Positions 44,738 to 52,261 of a stretch of 64,000 nucleotides of DNA are shown here, piece after piece. A program made the position numbers and the translations under genes. Every line of letters begins with the position of its first letter. The stretch's first letter is position 1. The notes beneath the pieces were generated by a model that saw only the letters and a list, made by a program, of their open reading frames with translations, ran no database searches and had not been told where the DNA came from. Source of the DNA: Acinetobacter colistiniresistens. GTDB taxonomy: Bacteria > Pseudomonadota > Gammaproteobacteria > Pseudomonadales > Moraxellaceae. Location of the stretch: positions 62,001-126,000 of the forward strand of contig NZ_KE340382.1 in assembly GCF_000413935.1 (NCBI RefSeq), read 5' to 3'.

Positions 44738-45634
44738 TTAAATTGAATTCAATATTTCCTTCAATATTTCAGGTTGATTCCTTAACTCATGAATAATGGT
44801 TTCAGCAATGTATCCACCACTGTAAGGCATTTTATACCCAAATTTTTCCATTTCTTTAGATGGATATTTTGCCTTGAGTACCTGATTCAAATTTTTTAGC
44901 TCCATCTGTAATTTTTCTATTTTTTTAGCTGCTGAAGCAGTAGTTATTTTTCTAGGTATACCTTCTAGCTCGGCAAGATCTTGCTTCATTGACAGCTTAC
45001 GCCACTCTAGTTTATCGAGCATTTCTTGCTTAAGCACGAGTTCAGACTTAACCCACTGAATATCGTATTCCTCAAAAGCTTTGACCAGATCAACAAGCAC
45101 AAAATTAACAGCTTGATTCAGGTTATCCCATTTACCACGACGTGCCACTTGTTCCCGTAAAATACGATATATAATTTCACGTCTTGGGTATAAATGCTTG
45201 TCGTAACGAGCTTTGACTGCAAGCGTTGCTTTTGCACTTCTAGCAAGTATTTCATTCTGGATAATTTCTAATCTACCTAAAACTTGCACATAGGCGATTA
45301 AAATATTTGAATATTGTCTTTTAAATATTTTGGCAGGTAAGATGTCCACATCAGCTCTTAACTGACTAATCTGTATTAAAAGTTCAGCGAGCTGAGATGG
45401 TTTGAAGGGAATATTCAAATCAGCCCCCATCATTTCAGCAAAAGAAATTCTCTCCTCATTTACTGAAAAATCATTCTGCTGCATTCTTTTTATGATTTTT
45501 TCTTTTTTATCTATGCATGATTGATTCTCCGTTGCAGTTGATTCATCATCCAACTCACACTTATAGTAGTAGCAAAAGTTTAACCATATATCCTGTTCAA
45601 GCAGCTCTACGTTTGATAATTTTTTATTATTCAC
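44738..45634 (-). CDS. Hypothetical helical protein
   Basis: This 298-residue frame has a GTG start at 45632-45634. The product is basic and helix-rich (ARRGKWDNLNQAVNFVLVDL; VKSELVLKQEMLDKLEWRKL; KKIEKLQMELKNLNQVLKAK). No known domain was recognised. Convergent with 43800-44735; the upstream 128 bp to the PrtN-like gene would hold divergent promoters. Accessory island gene. Confidence 0.5.
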   Translation of the reverse strand: MNNKKLSNVELLEQDIWLNFCYYYKCELDDESTATENQSCIDKKEKIIKRMQQNDFSVNEERISFAEMMGADLNIPFKPSQLAELLIQISQLRADVDILPAKIFKRQYSNILIAYVQVLGRLEIIQNEILARSAKATLAVKARYDKHLYPRREIIYRILREQVARRGKWDNLNQAVNFVLVDLVKAFEEYDIQWVKSELVLKQEMLDKLEWRKLSMKQDLAELEGIPRKITTASAAKKIEKLQMELKNLNQVLKAKYPSKEMEKFGYKMPYSGGYIAETIIHELRNQPEILKEILNSI

Positions 45635-45762
45635 AAGTTATTAAATTACAGATAATTAGATAGCATAATACTACTATATTTTTAGATAAGAGTACCGCTC
45701 TATTTTTTAAATTCCATTAAATTTACAGTGAGCACATCAGCCTAAATAATAGGAATCAATTC

Positions 45763-46038
45763 ATGAATAGTGCTCTACAACTTTCCACATCCGACTACTT
45801 ATTTATGCGCTATCGCAGTACGACAGTAAAACTAGATGACGTAGTCAAGGATTATTACCCTCATCTCAGCAAATTAAAAATGTTAGAAAAAGCAAGAAAT
45901 CAGGATTTCCCATTTTCTTGCTTCCGACTAGATAAAAGCCAAAAAGCTCCATACTTTGTTCATGTAAAAGATTTAGCCAATGTCCTAGACCAACAGTATA
46001 AATATGCTGTTCAAGATCATGTTACTCTTCACCAATGA
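45763..46038 (+). CDS. PrtN-family (pyocin activator-like) small protein
   Basis: This 91-residue protein matches the PrtN family: TSDYLFMRYRSTTVKLDDVV near residues 9-28, YYPHLSKLKMLEKARNQDFP near 32-51, and FRLDKSQKAPYFVHVKDLAN near 54-73. PrtN activates pyocin genes in Pseudomonas; in dusA-type islands similar genes sit beside the integrase and may regulate excision. It has an AGGAATC ribosome-binding site. Its 3' end overlaps the convergent integrase 3' end by 17 bp. Confidence 0.8.
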   Translation: MNSALQLSTSDYLFMRYRSTTVKLDDVVKDYYPHLSKLKMLEKARNQDFPFSCFRLDKSQKAPYFVHVKDLANVLDQQYKYAVQDHVTLHQ

Positions 46039-47164
46039 GGGGTAACACTTCATCTAGCTCTATTGTCTTTTTCCTTTTTTTCACTGATACATATCTTTCC
46101 AGACTCCCCCATGAATCATGTAGACTCACTTGCTGAATTTGAGGAATTGTAAAACCTTGTTCAGCAAGACGGGTACAACCCTCATGCCTTAAATCATGAA
46201 AACGTAAATCTTCGATTCCTAAGATTTTACAAGCATTTCTAAATTCCCCACCAATTGTTTTAGGACTTAGAGGAATAAGCAAATCCTTATCATATCCTCG
46301 ATTCAACATACGTTTTCGCGTACTCTTCACTTGTAAAAGTTCAATCATTTTTCGGCAAGGTTCTAAGACATTAAATTCTTTATGATTCCCCTTAGAACCA
46401 TTCGGATTTTTTAAATCCCGTACTTTCCACACTTCATTATCCTCGTCGTAATCAGCCAATAGCATTTCAGTAATTTCTGACTCACGACGACACGAAAATA
46501 TTGCAAACCACATAATCAAATGCATGGGATAGCTGTAAACAGGCTTTTGCCATTTTCGATAAAAGTATTCTGTCAGTTTTTTTAACTCTGCCGTTGTAGG
46601 CAAGCGATCACGCTTACCACTTGAAGATATTTGTCGAGTCTTGCGTAATTGTGCCGTTGCTTTATCAAAGCCCGCCAAATCAACATTTACATCCCACATC
46701 GCATGAGCGTGAGATAATACACCGCGAATATGCAGTAACTCATGTTGTAACGTACTAGTCGCTATTGGCTTTAAATCCAACTTGGCATAACCAGCCTTAC
46801 GTAAAGCGACATGTTCTGAAATATCGGCTGGCTTAATTTTTGTGATAATATATTGCGCTATTGGAAATTTCTGGATGAGGCGAAGACAATAGGTTTTTGT
46901 ACGACCATATTCATTGCCAACTTCATCAAGATATTTGTCTATGGCATTAGCTAAAGTGATATTCGTCACATCCGATCTGCCTAACAAAATATCTGGATTT
47001 TCTTCGATTTCCTCTTCACGCATTGCAAGCCACTTTTGAGCTAATCGCATAGAACTAAACGTCTTACTTTCCTTGAAATTTGCAAACCCTTTACGGCTTA
47101 TTCTAATTTCAGCTCGAAAGCGTATGGTTCCATCGGCTAATTTACGCTGTGAAATTGTACCCAT
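46022..47164 (-). CDS. int: Tyrosine site-specific integrase (dusA-associated)
   Basis: This 380-residue tyrosine recombinase has an N-terminal arm/core-binding region and a catalytic domain. Catalytic Arg is at 226-227 (SCRRESE), the HxxR box is DLRHEGC preceded by FH at 323 (H323-x-x-R326), His is near 349 (VSLHDSWG), and the nucleophile is Tyr358 (ERYVSVK). The gene is adjacent to attR, transcribed inward, with arm-type repeats right upstream of its start. The dusA-targeting integrase family is well established for Acinetobacter and other gammaproteobacterial islands. Confidence 0.95.
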   Translation of the reverse strand: MGTISQRKLADGTIRFRAEIRISRKGFANFKESKTFSSMRLAQKWLAMREEEIEENPDILLGRSDVTNITLANAIDKYLDEVGNEYGRTKTYCLRLIQKFPIAQYIITKIKPADISEHVALRKAGYAKLDLKPIATSTLQHELLHIRGVLSHAHAMWDVNVDLAGFDKATAQLRKTRQISSSGKRDRLPTTAELKKLTEYFYRKWQKPVYSYPMHLIMWFAIFSCRRESEITEMLLADYDEDNEVWKVRDLKNPNGSKGNHKEFNVLEPCRKMIELLQVKSTRKRMLNRGYDKDLLIPLSPKTIGGEFRNACKILGIEDLRFHDLRHEGCTRLAEQGFTIPQIQQVSLHDSWGSLERYVSVKKRKKTIELDEVLPLIGEE

Positions 47165-47166
47165 AA

Positions 47167-47249
47167 TTTACGCCTTAATGTTTTCTTAGGGCTATAATGG
47201 CGTAATTTGGCGTAAATATCAAAAATAATAGTGCGAAATGAGGCGTAAA
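47167..47249. repeat. Arm-type integrase sites beside attR
   Basis: The GGCGTAAA motif occurs at 47167-47174 (inverted), 47199-47206 (GGCGTAAT), 47209-47216 and 47242-47249, between the integrase start and dusA. Copies occur also at the left end (4633-4651). This pattern of an octamer repeated at both ends is typical of lambda-like arm sites. A TATAAT (47193-47198) overlaps the repeats, so they may also control integrase expression. Confidence 0.55.
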
Positions 47250-47298
47250 AAATCGAAATAGATTAAAATCAGCAACACTGTAAAGGTATGTTTTTAAT

Positions 47299-48315
47299 AT
47301 GATTACTGAAAAAACCATTAATAACACTAAAGAACCTCGCATCAGTGTTGCACCCATGATGGATTGGACCACCAAGGACTATCGCTTCTTTGCCCGTCTA
47401 TTTAATCCCAATGTAGTGCTCTATACCGAAATGGTGACCACAGGTGCGATTATTTATGGCGGAGCAAACCGTCATCTTGACTTCAATCAGCAAGAACAGC
47501 CAATTGTGTTGCAACTCGGTGGCTCAAATCCACAAGAACTAGCGACCTGTACCAAAATGGCGGAAGACTGGGGTTATAACGAAGTCAATTTAAATGTCGG
47601 TTGCCCAAGTGACCGCGTTCAGAACAATAAGATTGGTGCCTGCTTGATGGCCGAACCCAATCTGGTGGCTGAATGTATTCACAGCATGCAAAAAGCAGTG
47701 TCGATTCCTGTCACAGTGAAACACCGCATCGGGATTGATGACATGCACTCATATGAAGAGATGCTGCATTTTGTCGATACGGTTGCTGCAACAGGCTGTA
47801 CTCACTTTATTGTGCATGCACGTATTGCCATCTTGCAGGGCCTATCTCCAAAAGAGAACCGTGAAGTTCCACCTTTACGCTATGAAGATGTCTATCGTCT
47901 TAAACAAGAACGTCCGCATCTTACTATTGAGATTAACGGCGGTATTAAAACCTTTGAAGAAACACAGCAACATTTACAGCATGTCGATGGGGTAATGATT
48001 GGTCGCGAGGCCTACCATAACCCGTATTTATTGGCGGAGATGGGGCAGCTCTGGAATCTGCAAGCACCTGATCGTTTTGAGATCATGCAGCAAATGATGC
48101 CTTATATTCAGCAGCGTGTGGCCGAAGGCGCACCTTTGTCGATTATTACCCGTCATATTTTGGGCTTATTCCAAAATCTGCCGGGCGCACGTAAATGGCG
48201 TCAGGCCCTCAGCGGTGGCAATGCTAAAACCATCGCCGATATTGAACATGCCATTCAGAATATTCAGGCTGCAATGCAACGCACCGAAGATTATTTAAAA
48301 GAGCATCAACACTAA
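47299..48315 (+). CDS. dusA: tRNA-dihydrouridine synthase A (DusA), 5' end supplied by the island
   Basis: This 338-residue flavoenzyme reduces U20/U20a in the D-loop of tRNAs using NADPH. It has RISVAPMMDWT near residues 14-24 (FMN site), the catalytic Cys102 in NLNVGCPSDRVQ, and EINGGIKT plus DGVMIGREAYHNP further on. The first 13 residues (MITEKTINNTKEP) come from the island; the native ones (MQSLESLQP) remain at 4516. The core is intact and in frame. Expression now depends on a promoter in the island's right end. Confidence 0.96.
   Translation: MITEKTINNTKEPRISVAPMMDWTTKDYRFFARLFNPNVVLYTEMVTTGAIIYGGANRHLDFNQQEQPIVLQLGGSNPQELATCTKMAEDWGYNEVNLNVGCPSDRVQNNKIGACLMAEPNLVAECIHSMQKAVSIPVTVKHRIGIDDMHSYEEMLHFVDTVAATGCTHFIVHARIAILQGLSPKENREVPPLRYEDVYRLKQERPHLTIEINGGIKTFEETQQHLQHVDGVMIGREAYHNPYLLAEMGQLWNLQAPDRFEIMQQMMPYIQQRVAEGAPLSIITRHILGLFQNLPGARKWRQALSGGNAKTIADIEHAIQNIQAAMQRTEDYLKEHQH
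47356..47369 (+). repeat. attR core within dusA
   Basis: This is a second copy of ATGATGGATTGGAC (see 4561-4574), coding for residues MMDW of DusA. It marks the right junction of the island; everything to the right is native dusA. Confidence 0.85.
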
Positions 48316-48492
48316 GCTGATACGCTAAGCATAACGTTTTTGCATTGGGACATAGCGCAAGCCGCTATGTTGCATCAGCGTTGAACTTACTATAAATCCG
48401 AACTTCTCATCCCTTGAGCTTAACAACTCGCCTAACCGTTATGCTCAAGCATGATTTCACAATTCTATCTTTCAGAAACAACCCAAGTTGAT

Positions 48493-48966
48493 TTAAGCTT
48501 TTTTATCTAACTGAAACTCTTCATAAGAAGCAAAAGGCATCTGCGTTTTTGTATCAATAATTTCAGTTAGTTCATCACCTAACATAATCATATTCCGAGC
48601 AGGGACACCTTGTAGCTGAATCTTTAACTGGTCATTATCCAGAAACTGAAATCGTCCTGCATAAATTTTAGCTGGGCTATTCTCATTATTATTGCTTTGT
48701 TCCAATACAAAGGTTTGATCTGCATTAATTTTAAGATCAATTCCTGTACCCAAACAGCCATCACAACTCGTCACGCATGTCGCACATGGAACTACACCCG
48801 AATAATGCCCGACCCATGCCTTGAGCTCAGGATGATTGACTGATTGTTGCTTATTGGAGTGTACATCTGGTGCTTGTGCATTACTTTGATTTTTTGCCTC
48901 ATTCGACTGTGAACATCCCAAACTGATACTGGCAAAAACAAAGGAAGTCAGCAATGTCTTTTTCAT
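48493..48966 (-). CDS. NlpE-like lipoprotein
   Basis: This 157-residue lipoprotein has signal peptide KKTLLTSFVFASISLGC, lipobox Cys18. After a polar linker comes WVGHYSGVVPCATC, the hallmark of the NlpE N-terminal domain (GxYxGxxPCxxC), then a Cys-rich insert SCDGCLG, and beta strands (IDLKINADQTFVL). NlpE domains sense surface contact and copper stress in the envelope; this single-domain form could be a copper or envelope-stress lipoprotein. The function in Acinetobacter is not established. Confidence 0.7.
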   Translation of the reverse strand: MKKTLLTSFVFASISLGCSQSNEAKNQSNAQAPDVHSNKQQSVNHPELKAWVGHYSGVVPCATCVTSCDGCLGTGIDLKINADQTFVLEQSNNNENSPAKIYAGRFQFLDNDQLKIQLQGVPARNMIMLGDELTEIIDTKTQMPFASYEEFQLDKKA

Positions 48967-49637
48967 ATACGATTTCCCTCAAACTCAATATTTACAATTC
49001 ATTGCAGCTTCAACACTACGCGGCGCATCACTATACGTTCAGGAATGCGACCAAAGCAAGTGCTTCAATACACATGTTCGCCAAAGGCGATATTTTTAGA
49101 TTTGATGTAAAAAACACTACGACTCAATGGTTCTGTTTTTTATTCAAAATGAGGTGATTTATATTGAAGTGTTCACACTCAAGCATCGCAATATTGAATT
49201 GAATATTTTAAAGATGCTTGTATTCAAAGCAGAATCTTTGGTAGATGGCTGAATGAGTTGCACGATCTGATCGAAATCAGAAAACTTTTCTGGATGGATG
49301 ATTTCAAGTCACCTTTTAAATATTTCTATAATAAACATTGGCTTGAAACAAAACCACCAGCAAGCCAAATTTGATCAACCACATCAAATTGCCTAATTTT
49401 TAAGCAAAAATGAAATATAATCTTACAAATCATTTTATTGAAACTAATCAGCCAACAAATTACTGATAATGAAAAAGATTCTTAACTGGTGTTTTTAGCT
49501 AAGTGAACGATCCAATAGTCCAATTGTTATATTATTACGTTACATTTGAGCTTTTTTAAGATTTATCGCTTACTATGAGCGCCGTAACAAATTCTGGCAC
49601 ACGTTCAGTTGTTTTGAAAATGCGGTAGAGATTCACA
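48967..49637. other. 670-bp intergenic region with a gene fragment
   Basis: No intact gene. A 59-codon plus-strand open stretch (49198-49374) lacking a start and preceded by a stop reads IEYFKDACIQSRIFGRWLNE, then DDFKSPFKYFYNKHWLETKP. This composition suggests the C-terminal relic of a real protein, family unknown. The promoter for the CHAP gene at 49638 lies in the last 150 bp. Confidence 0.4.
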
Positions 49638-50117
49638 ATGATTTATGATGTACCTTCAGTCGATCACAGTATGATTCACCCACCCACGCAACAGGTGGTT
49701 ATTCCTTATCGAGAAATGCCGAAGCCTGCATTAGTGCCAGCAATTGATGTGAATAAATTCTCTCAAAAACTGGCGAAACGTGCTTCTTATCGCAGCTCAT
49801 CACAATGCGCTAAATTCGTTAGAATTGCCTTGCAATCTGCGGGCGCCAATATTGATCAGCACCCTGTTGCGGCATCTGACTGGGGTCGTACCCTACAGCA
49901 GATTGGCTATCAACAAATTACACCTGAATTTAATAACCCTCAGCCAGGTGACATTTATATTATCCATCGCACTAAAAAACATCGCTATGGACATATCGCA
50001 GGCTTTACAGGTTCACAATGGGTTTCAGATTTTAAACAAACCAGTTATGACGTCTATAAAGACCCAAATGTGACTTATACCTATTACCGCTTAGCGCCGC
50101 AATATCCGCAAGCCTAA
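49638..50117 (+). CDS. CHAP-domain cysteine hydrolase/amidase
   Basis: This 159-residue protein has a CHAP core with catalytic Cys57 (SSQCAKFVR) and His119 (RYGHIAGF), and the intervening PQPGDIYII strand typical of CHAP/NlpC-P60 peptidoglycan amidases. There is no signal peptide, so it may act in the cytoplasm or be exported by a specialised system; it resembles small T6SS amidase effectors only in size. Acts probably on peptidoglycan peptide stems. Convergent with tcdA. Confidence 0.75.
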   Translation: MIYDVPSVDHSMIHPPTQQVVIPYREMPKPALVPAIDVNKFSQKLAKRASYRSSSQCAKFVRIALQSAGANIDQHPVAASDWGRTLQQIGYQQITPEFNNPQPGDIYIIHRTKKHRYGHIAGFTGSQWVSDFKQTSYDVYKDPNVTYTYYRLAPQYPQA

Positions 50118-50133
50118 TACATGACATGGCAAT

Positions 50134-50898
50134 TTAAGCCCTGATTTTATCCAGTTTCTTTAAGACTTCGGCCACCGCGACCATAGCAAAGCTTGAAGTC
50201 ACCACGACTGCCGAGCCATAACCACCGCAACGCAATCCAGCACTCGGACACACCTCTACACTGGAAAATGGATTGTCGATCGAATAAACACACGTAATAC
50301 CAAACTTCTCTTTGGGCTTTTTGCAAATCCCTTTAGAACGCAGCTGTGTTCTTAACTTTGCCAACATTGGGTCTTGTTCGGTCTTGGATAAATCTGCAAC
50401 CCGAATCTTCAACGGATCGAGTTTGCCCCCTGCTCCCCCTGACACAATCAATGGAATCTTGTTAAAGCGGCAATGCAGCATCAAAGCAAGCTTGGCTTTG
50501 ACGTCATCAATACAATCTAAAACAATGCTTGGAACAGGATTTAAAATCTCTTTGACATTCTCTGGCGTCAGATAATCATCAATCACATTCACTTTCATTC
50601 TTGGATTGATCTGGCGGCAACGCTCCGCCATCACTTCAATTTTTTCTTGTCCTAGCGTCGAGCTCATGGCTGGAAGTTGACGGTTGATATTGGAAGCAGC
50701 GACCACATCCATATCGACTAAAGTCAACTCACCAATGCCTGTGCGTGCCAGTGCTTCAACCGCCCAACTGCCCACACCGCCAATGCCAATGACCATGACA
50801 TGACTGCGTTCATAATGCGAAAAGGCATTGTCTCCATAAATTTTGGCAACACCAGCAAAACGGCGGTCATATTCATCATCTACAGGCACATCAGTCAT
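50134..50898 (-). CDS. tcdA: tRNA threonylcarbamoyladenosine dehydratase TcdA (CsdL)
   Basis: This 254-residue E1-like protein opens YDRRFAGVAKIYG and holds the ATP-binding motif VIGIGGVGSWAVEALARTG near residues 36-54. Then come LVDMDVVAASNINRQ and the PLIVSGGAGGKLDP segment. It adenylates t6A37 in ANN-decoding tRNAs and cyclises it to ct6A, with a CsdA/CsdE-type system. Length and motifs fit the family. Convergent with the CHAP gene (16 bp apart). Confidence 0.92.
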   Translation of the reverse strand: MTDVPVDDEYDRRFAGVAKIYGDNAFSHYERSHVMVIGIGGVGSWAVEALARTGIGELTLVDMDVVAASNINRQLPAMSSTLGQEKIEVMAERCRQINPRMKVNVIDDYLTPENVKEILNPVPSIVLDCIDDVKAKLALMLHCRFNKIPLIVSGGAGGKLDPLKIRVADLSKTEQDPMLAKLRTQLRSKGICKKPKEKFGITCVYSIDNPFSSVEVCPSAGLRCGGYGSAVVVTSSFAMVAVAEVLKKLDKIRA

Positions 50899-50960
50899 AA
50901 CAGCGGCGATCTATATCTTTCAATCAAAGTGCTATTTTAACGTGTTTAATATGTTTTAGG

Positions 50961-52148
50961 TTAAGAAGATGAGATTTTGCCTATGAATCGATGATGGCGG
51001 CTTAAAACAATCAATGCGATAAAAATAACCGCACTCAGCAATAAAGCTAGCAGATTGGCATTCGTCCAGCCAACCTTTGTCAAAATCGGTGCCGGCAAAA
51101 AAGCACCCAAGGTTGCAAATAAAGCAATCAGGGTTTCATTGATTCCTTGTACGCGATGCTTTTGTTGTTCGTTTAATCCTGCCAGTAAAGTAGATGCGCC
51201 TGAATAAGCAAAGTTCCAGCCTATCCCCAGAACAATCAAAGCTACATTAATATACACCCCCGCTTGTCCCAGCATTGGAATCAAAGAAGACAGCATCAAG
51301 AGAACAAAACCAATATAAATGGTGTTATGTGCTCCCCAGCGCTGAATCAGTTTAGATACGAAGAATGACGGGAGAAACATCGCTAAGACATGTAACTGAA
51401 TCGAGATCGAAGCATAGTGAAACGAATGATGTTCCTTTAGGTGTAAGGAAGACATAATCATCATTACATTCATCACATAGTATGCAAATGCCCCACTGAT
51501 CACCGCAGCCATAATCAGATTGACGGGTAATTTAGCGCGCTGTACAGGCTCAGTCTTAACTTGCTGCGTTTGCTGTAATTTAAATTTCTGATTCCAGATA
51601 TACAGAATTGGAGATAACAACACAGCCAATATACTGAAAATTAAATAGATCGCAGTAAAATCAGGTAATCCTTGTACCTGCTGAAACTGAATCGCCAACG
51701 TCGGTGCAATAACCGCAGCAATCACCCCGCCCGAAATCACCATGGCTGTGGCCTTGGGAATCAGCTCGACAGCCAGACGATCAGAAGCAGCAAAGCGATA
51801 AAAATTTACAGTTGAGATAAATAAACCCAGAGAAAAATGGCTTAGACATAATAGATAAAACTGTTGCTGCTGTAAGGCCAGATAACCGAGAACACCCGCC
51901 AAGAACAGACAGACACAACCAAACTGGAAGACCAAATGTCGACCTAACTTTTTCATCAAAAATGAAAAAATAAAGGTGGTCAGTAACATCGCTAAAAACT
52001 GCAAACCATAAGGGACTGTGGCGAGTGCCTGAGTAGGCGCTAACTTTAATCCAACAATTGCAGCCACGGTCACTGACAAAACTGCTGCAATTAAATTAAA
52101 GGCCTGTGCAGCCAAAAGATAATAAACATAGCGAGGTAATTGATTCAA
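50961..52148 (-). CDS. MFS transporter
   Basis: This 395-residue protein has about 12 TM helices. The MFS loop motif is weak (MKKLGRHLVFQFGC near residue 65). Central loop between the two six-helix halves is short and Gln/Lys-rich. Substrate unknown. It ends near the acnA terminator; the 52149-52261 gap separates it from acnA. Probably an exporter. Confidence 0.8.
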   Translation of the reverse strand: MNQLPRYVYYLLAAQAFNLIAAVLSVTVAAIVGLKLAPTQALATVPYGLQFLAMLLTTFIFSFLMKKLGRHLVFQFGCVCLFLAGVLGYLALQQQQFYLLCLSHFSLGLFISTVNFYRFAASDRLAVELIPKATAMVISGGVIAAVIAPTLAIQFQQVQGLPDFTAIYLIFSILAVLLSPILYIWNQKFKLQQTQQVKTEPVQRAKLPVNLIMAAVISGAFAYYVMNVMMIMSSLHLKEHHSFHYASISIQLHVLAMFLPSFFVSKLIQRWGAHNTIYIGFVLLMLSSLIPMLGQAGVYINVALIVLGIGWNFAYSGASTLLAGLNEQQKHRVQGINETLIALFATLGAFLPAPILTKVGWTNANLLALLLSAVIFIALIVLSRHHRFIGKISSS

Positions 52149-52210
52149 AGCCTTTATCCAATTTAATCAAGCCTGATTACCTTAACGCTGAATGCTTGAA
52201 ATTCAAACAA

Positions 52211-52240
52211 AAAAAGATGAAAGACCAGCTTTCATCTTTG
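52211..52240 (-). terminator. Terminator of acnA
   Basis: On the minus strand AAAGATGAAAG-CTGGT-CTTTCATCTTT is followed by T's, 22 bp downstream of the acnA stop. A strong intrinsic terminator. Confidence 0.8.
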
Positions 52241-52261
52241 ATTGAGAAGGTGTTCTAAGAA

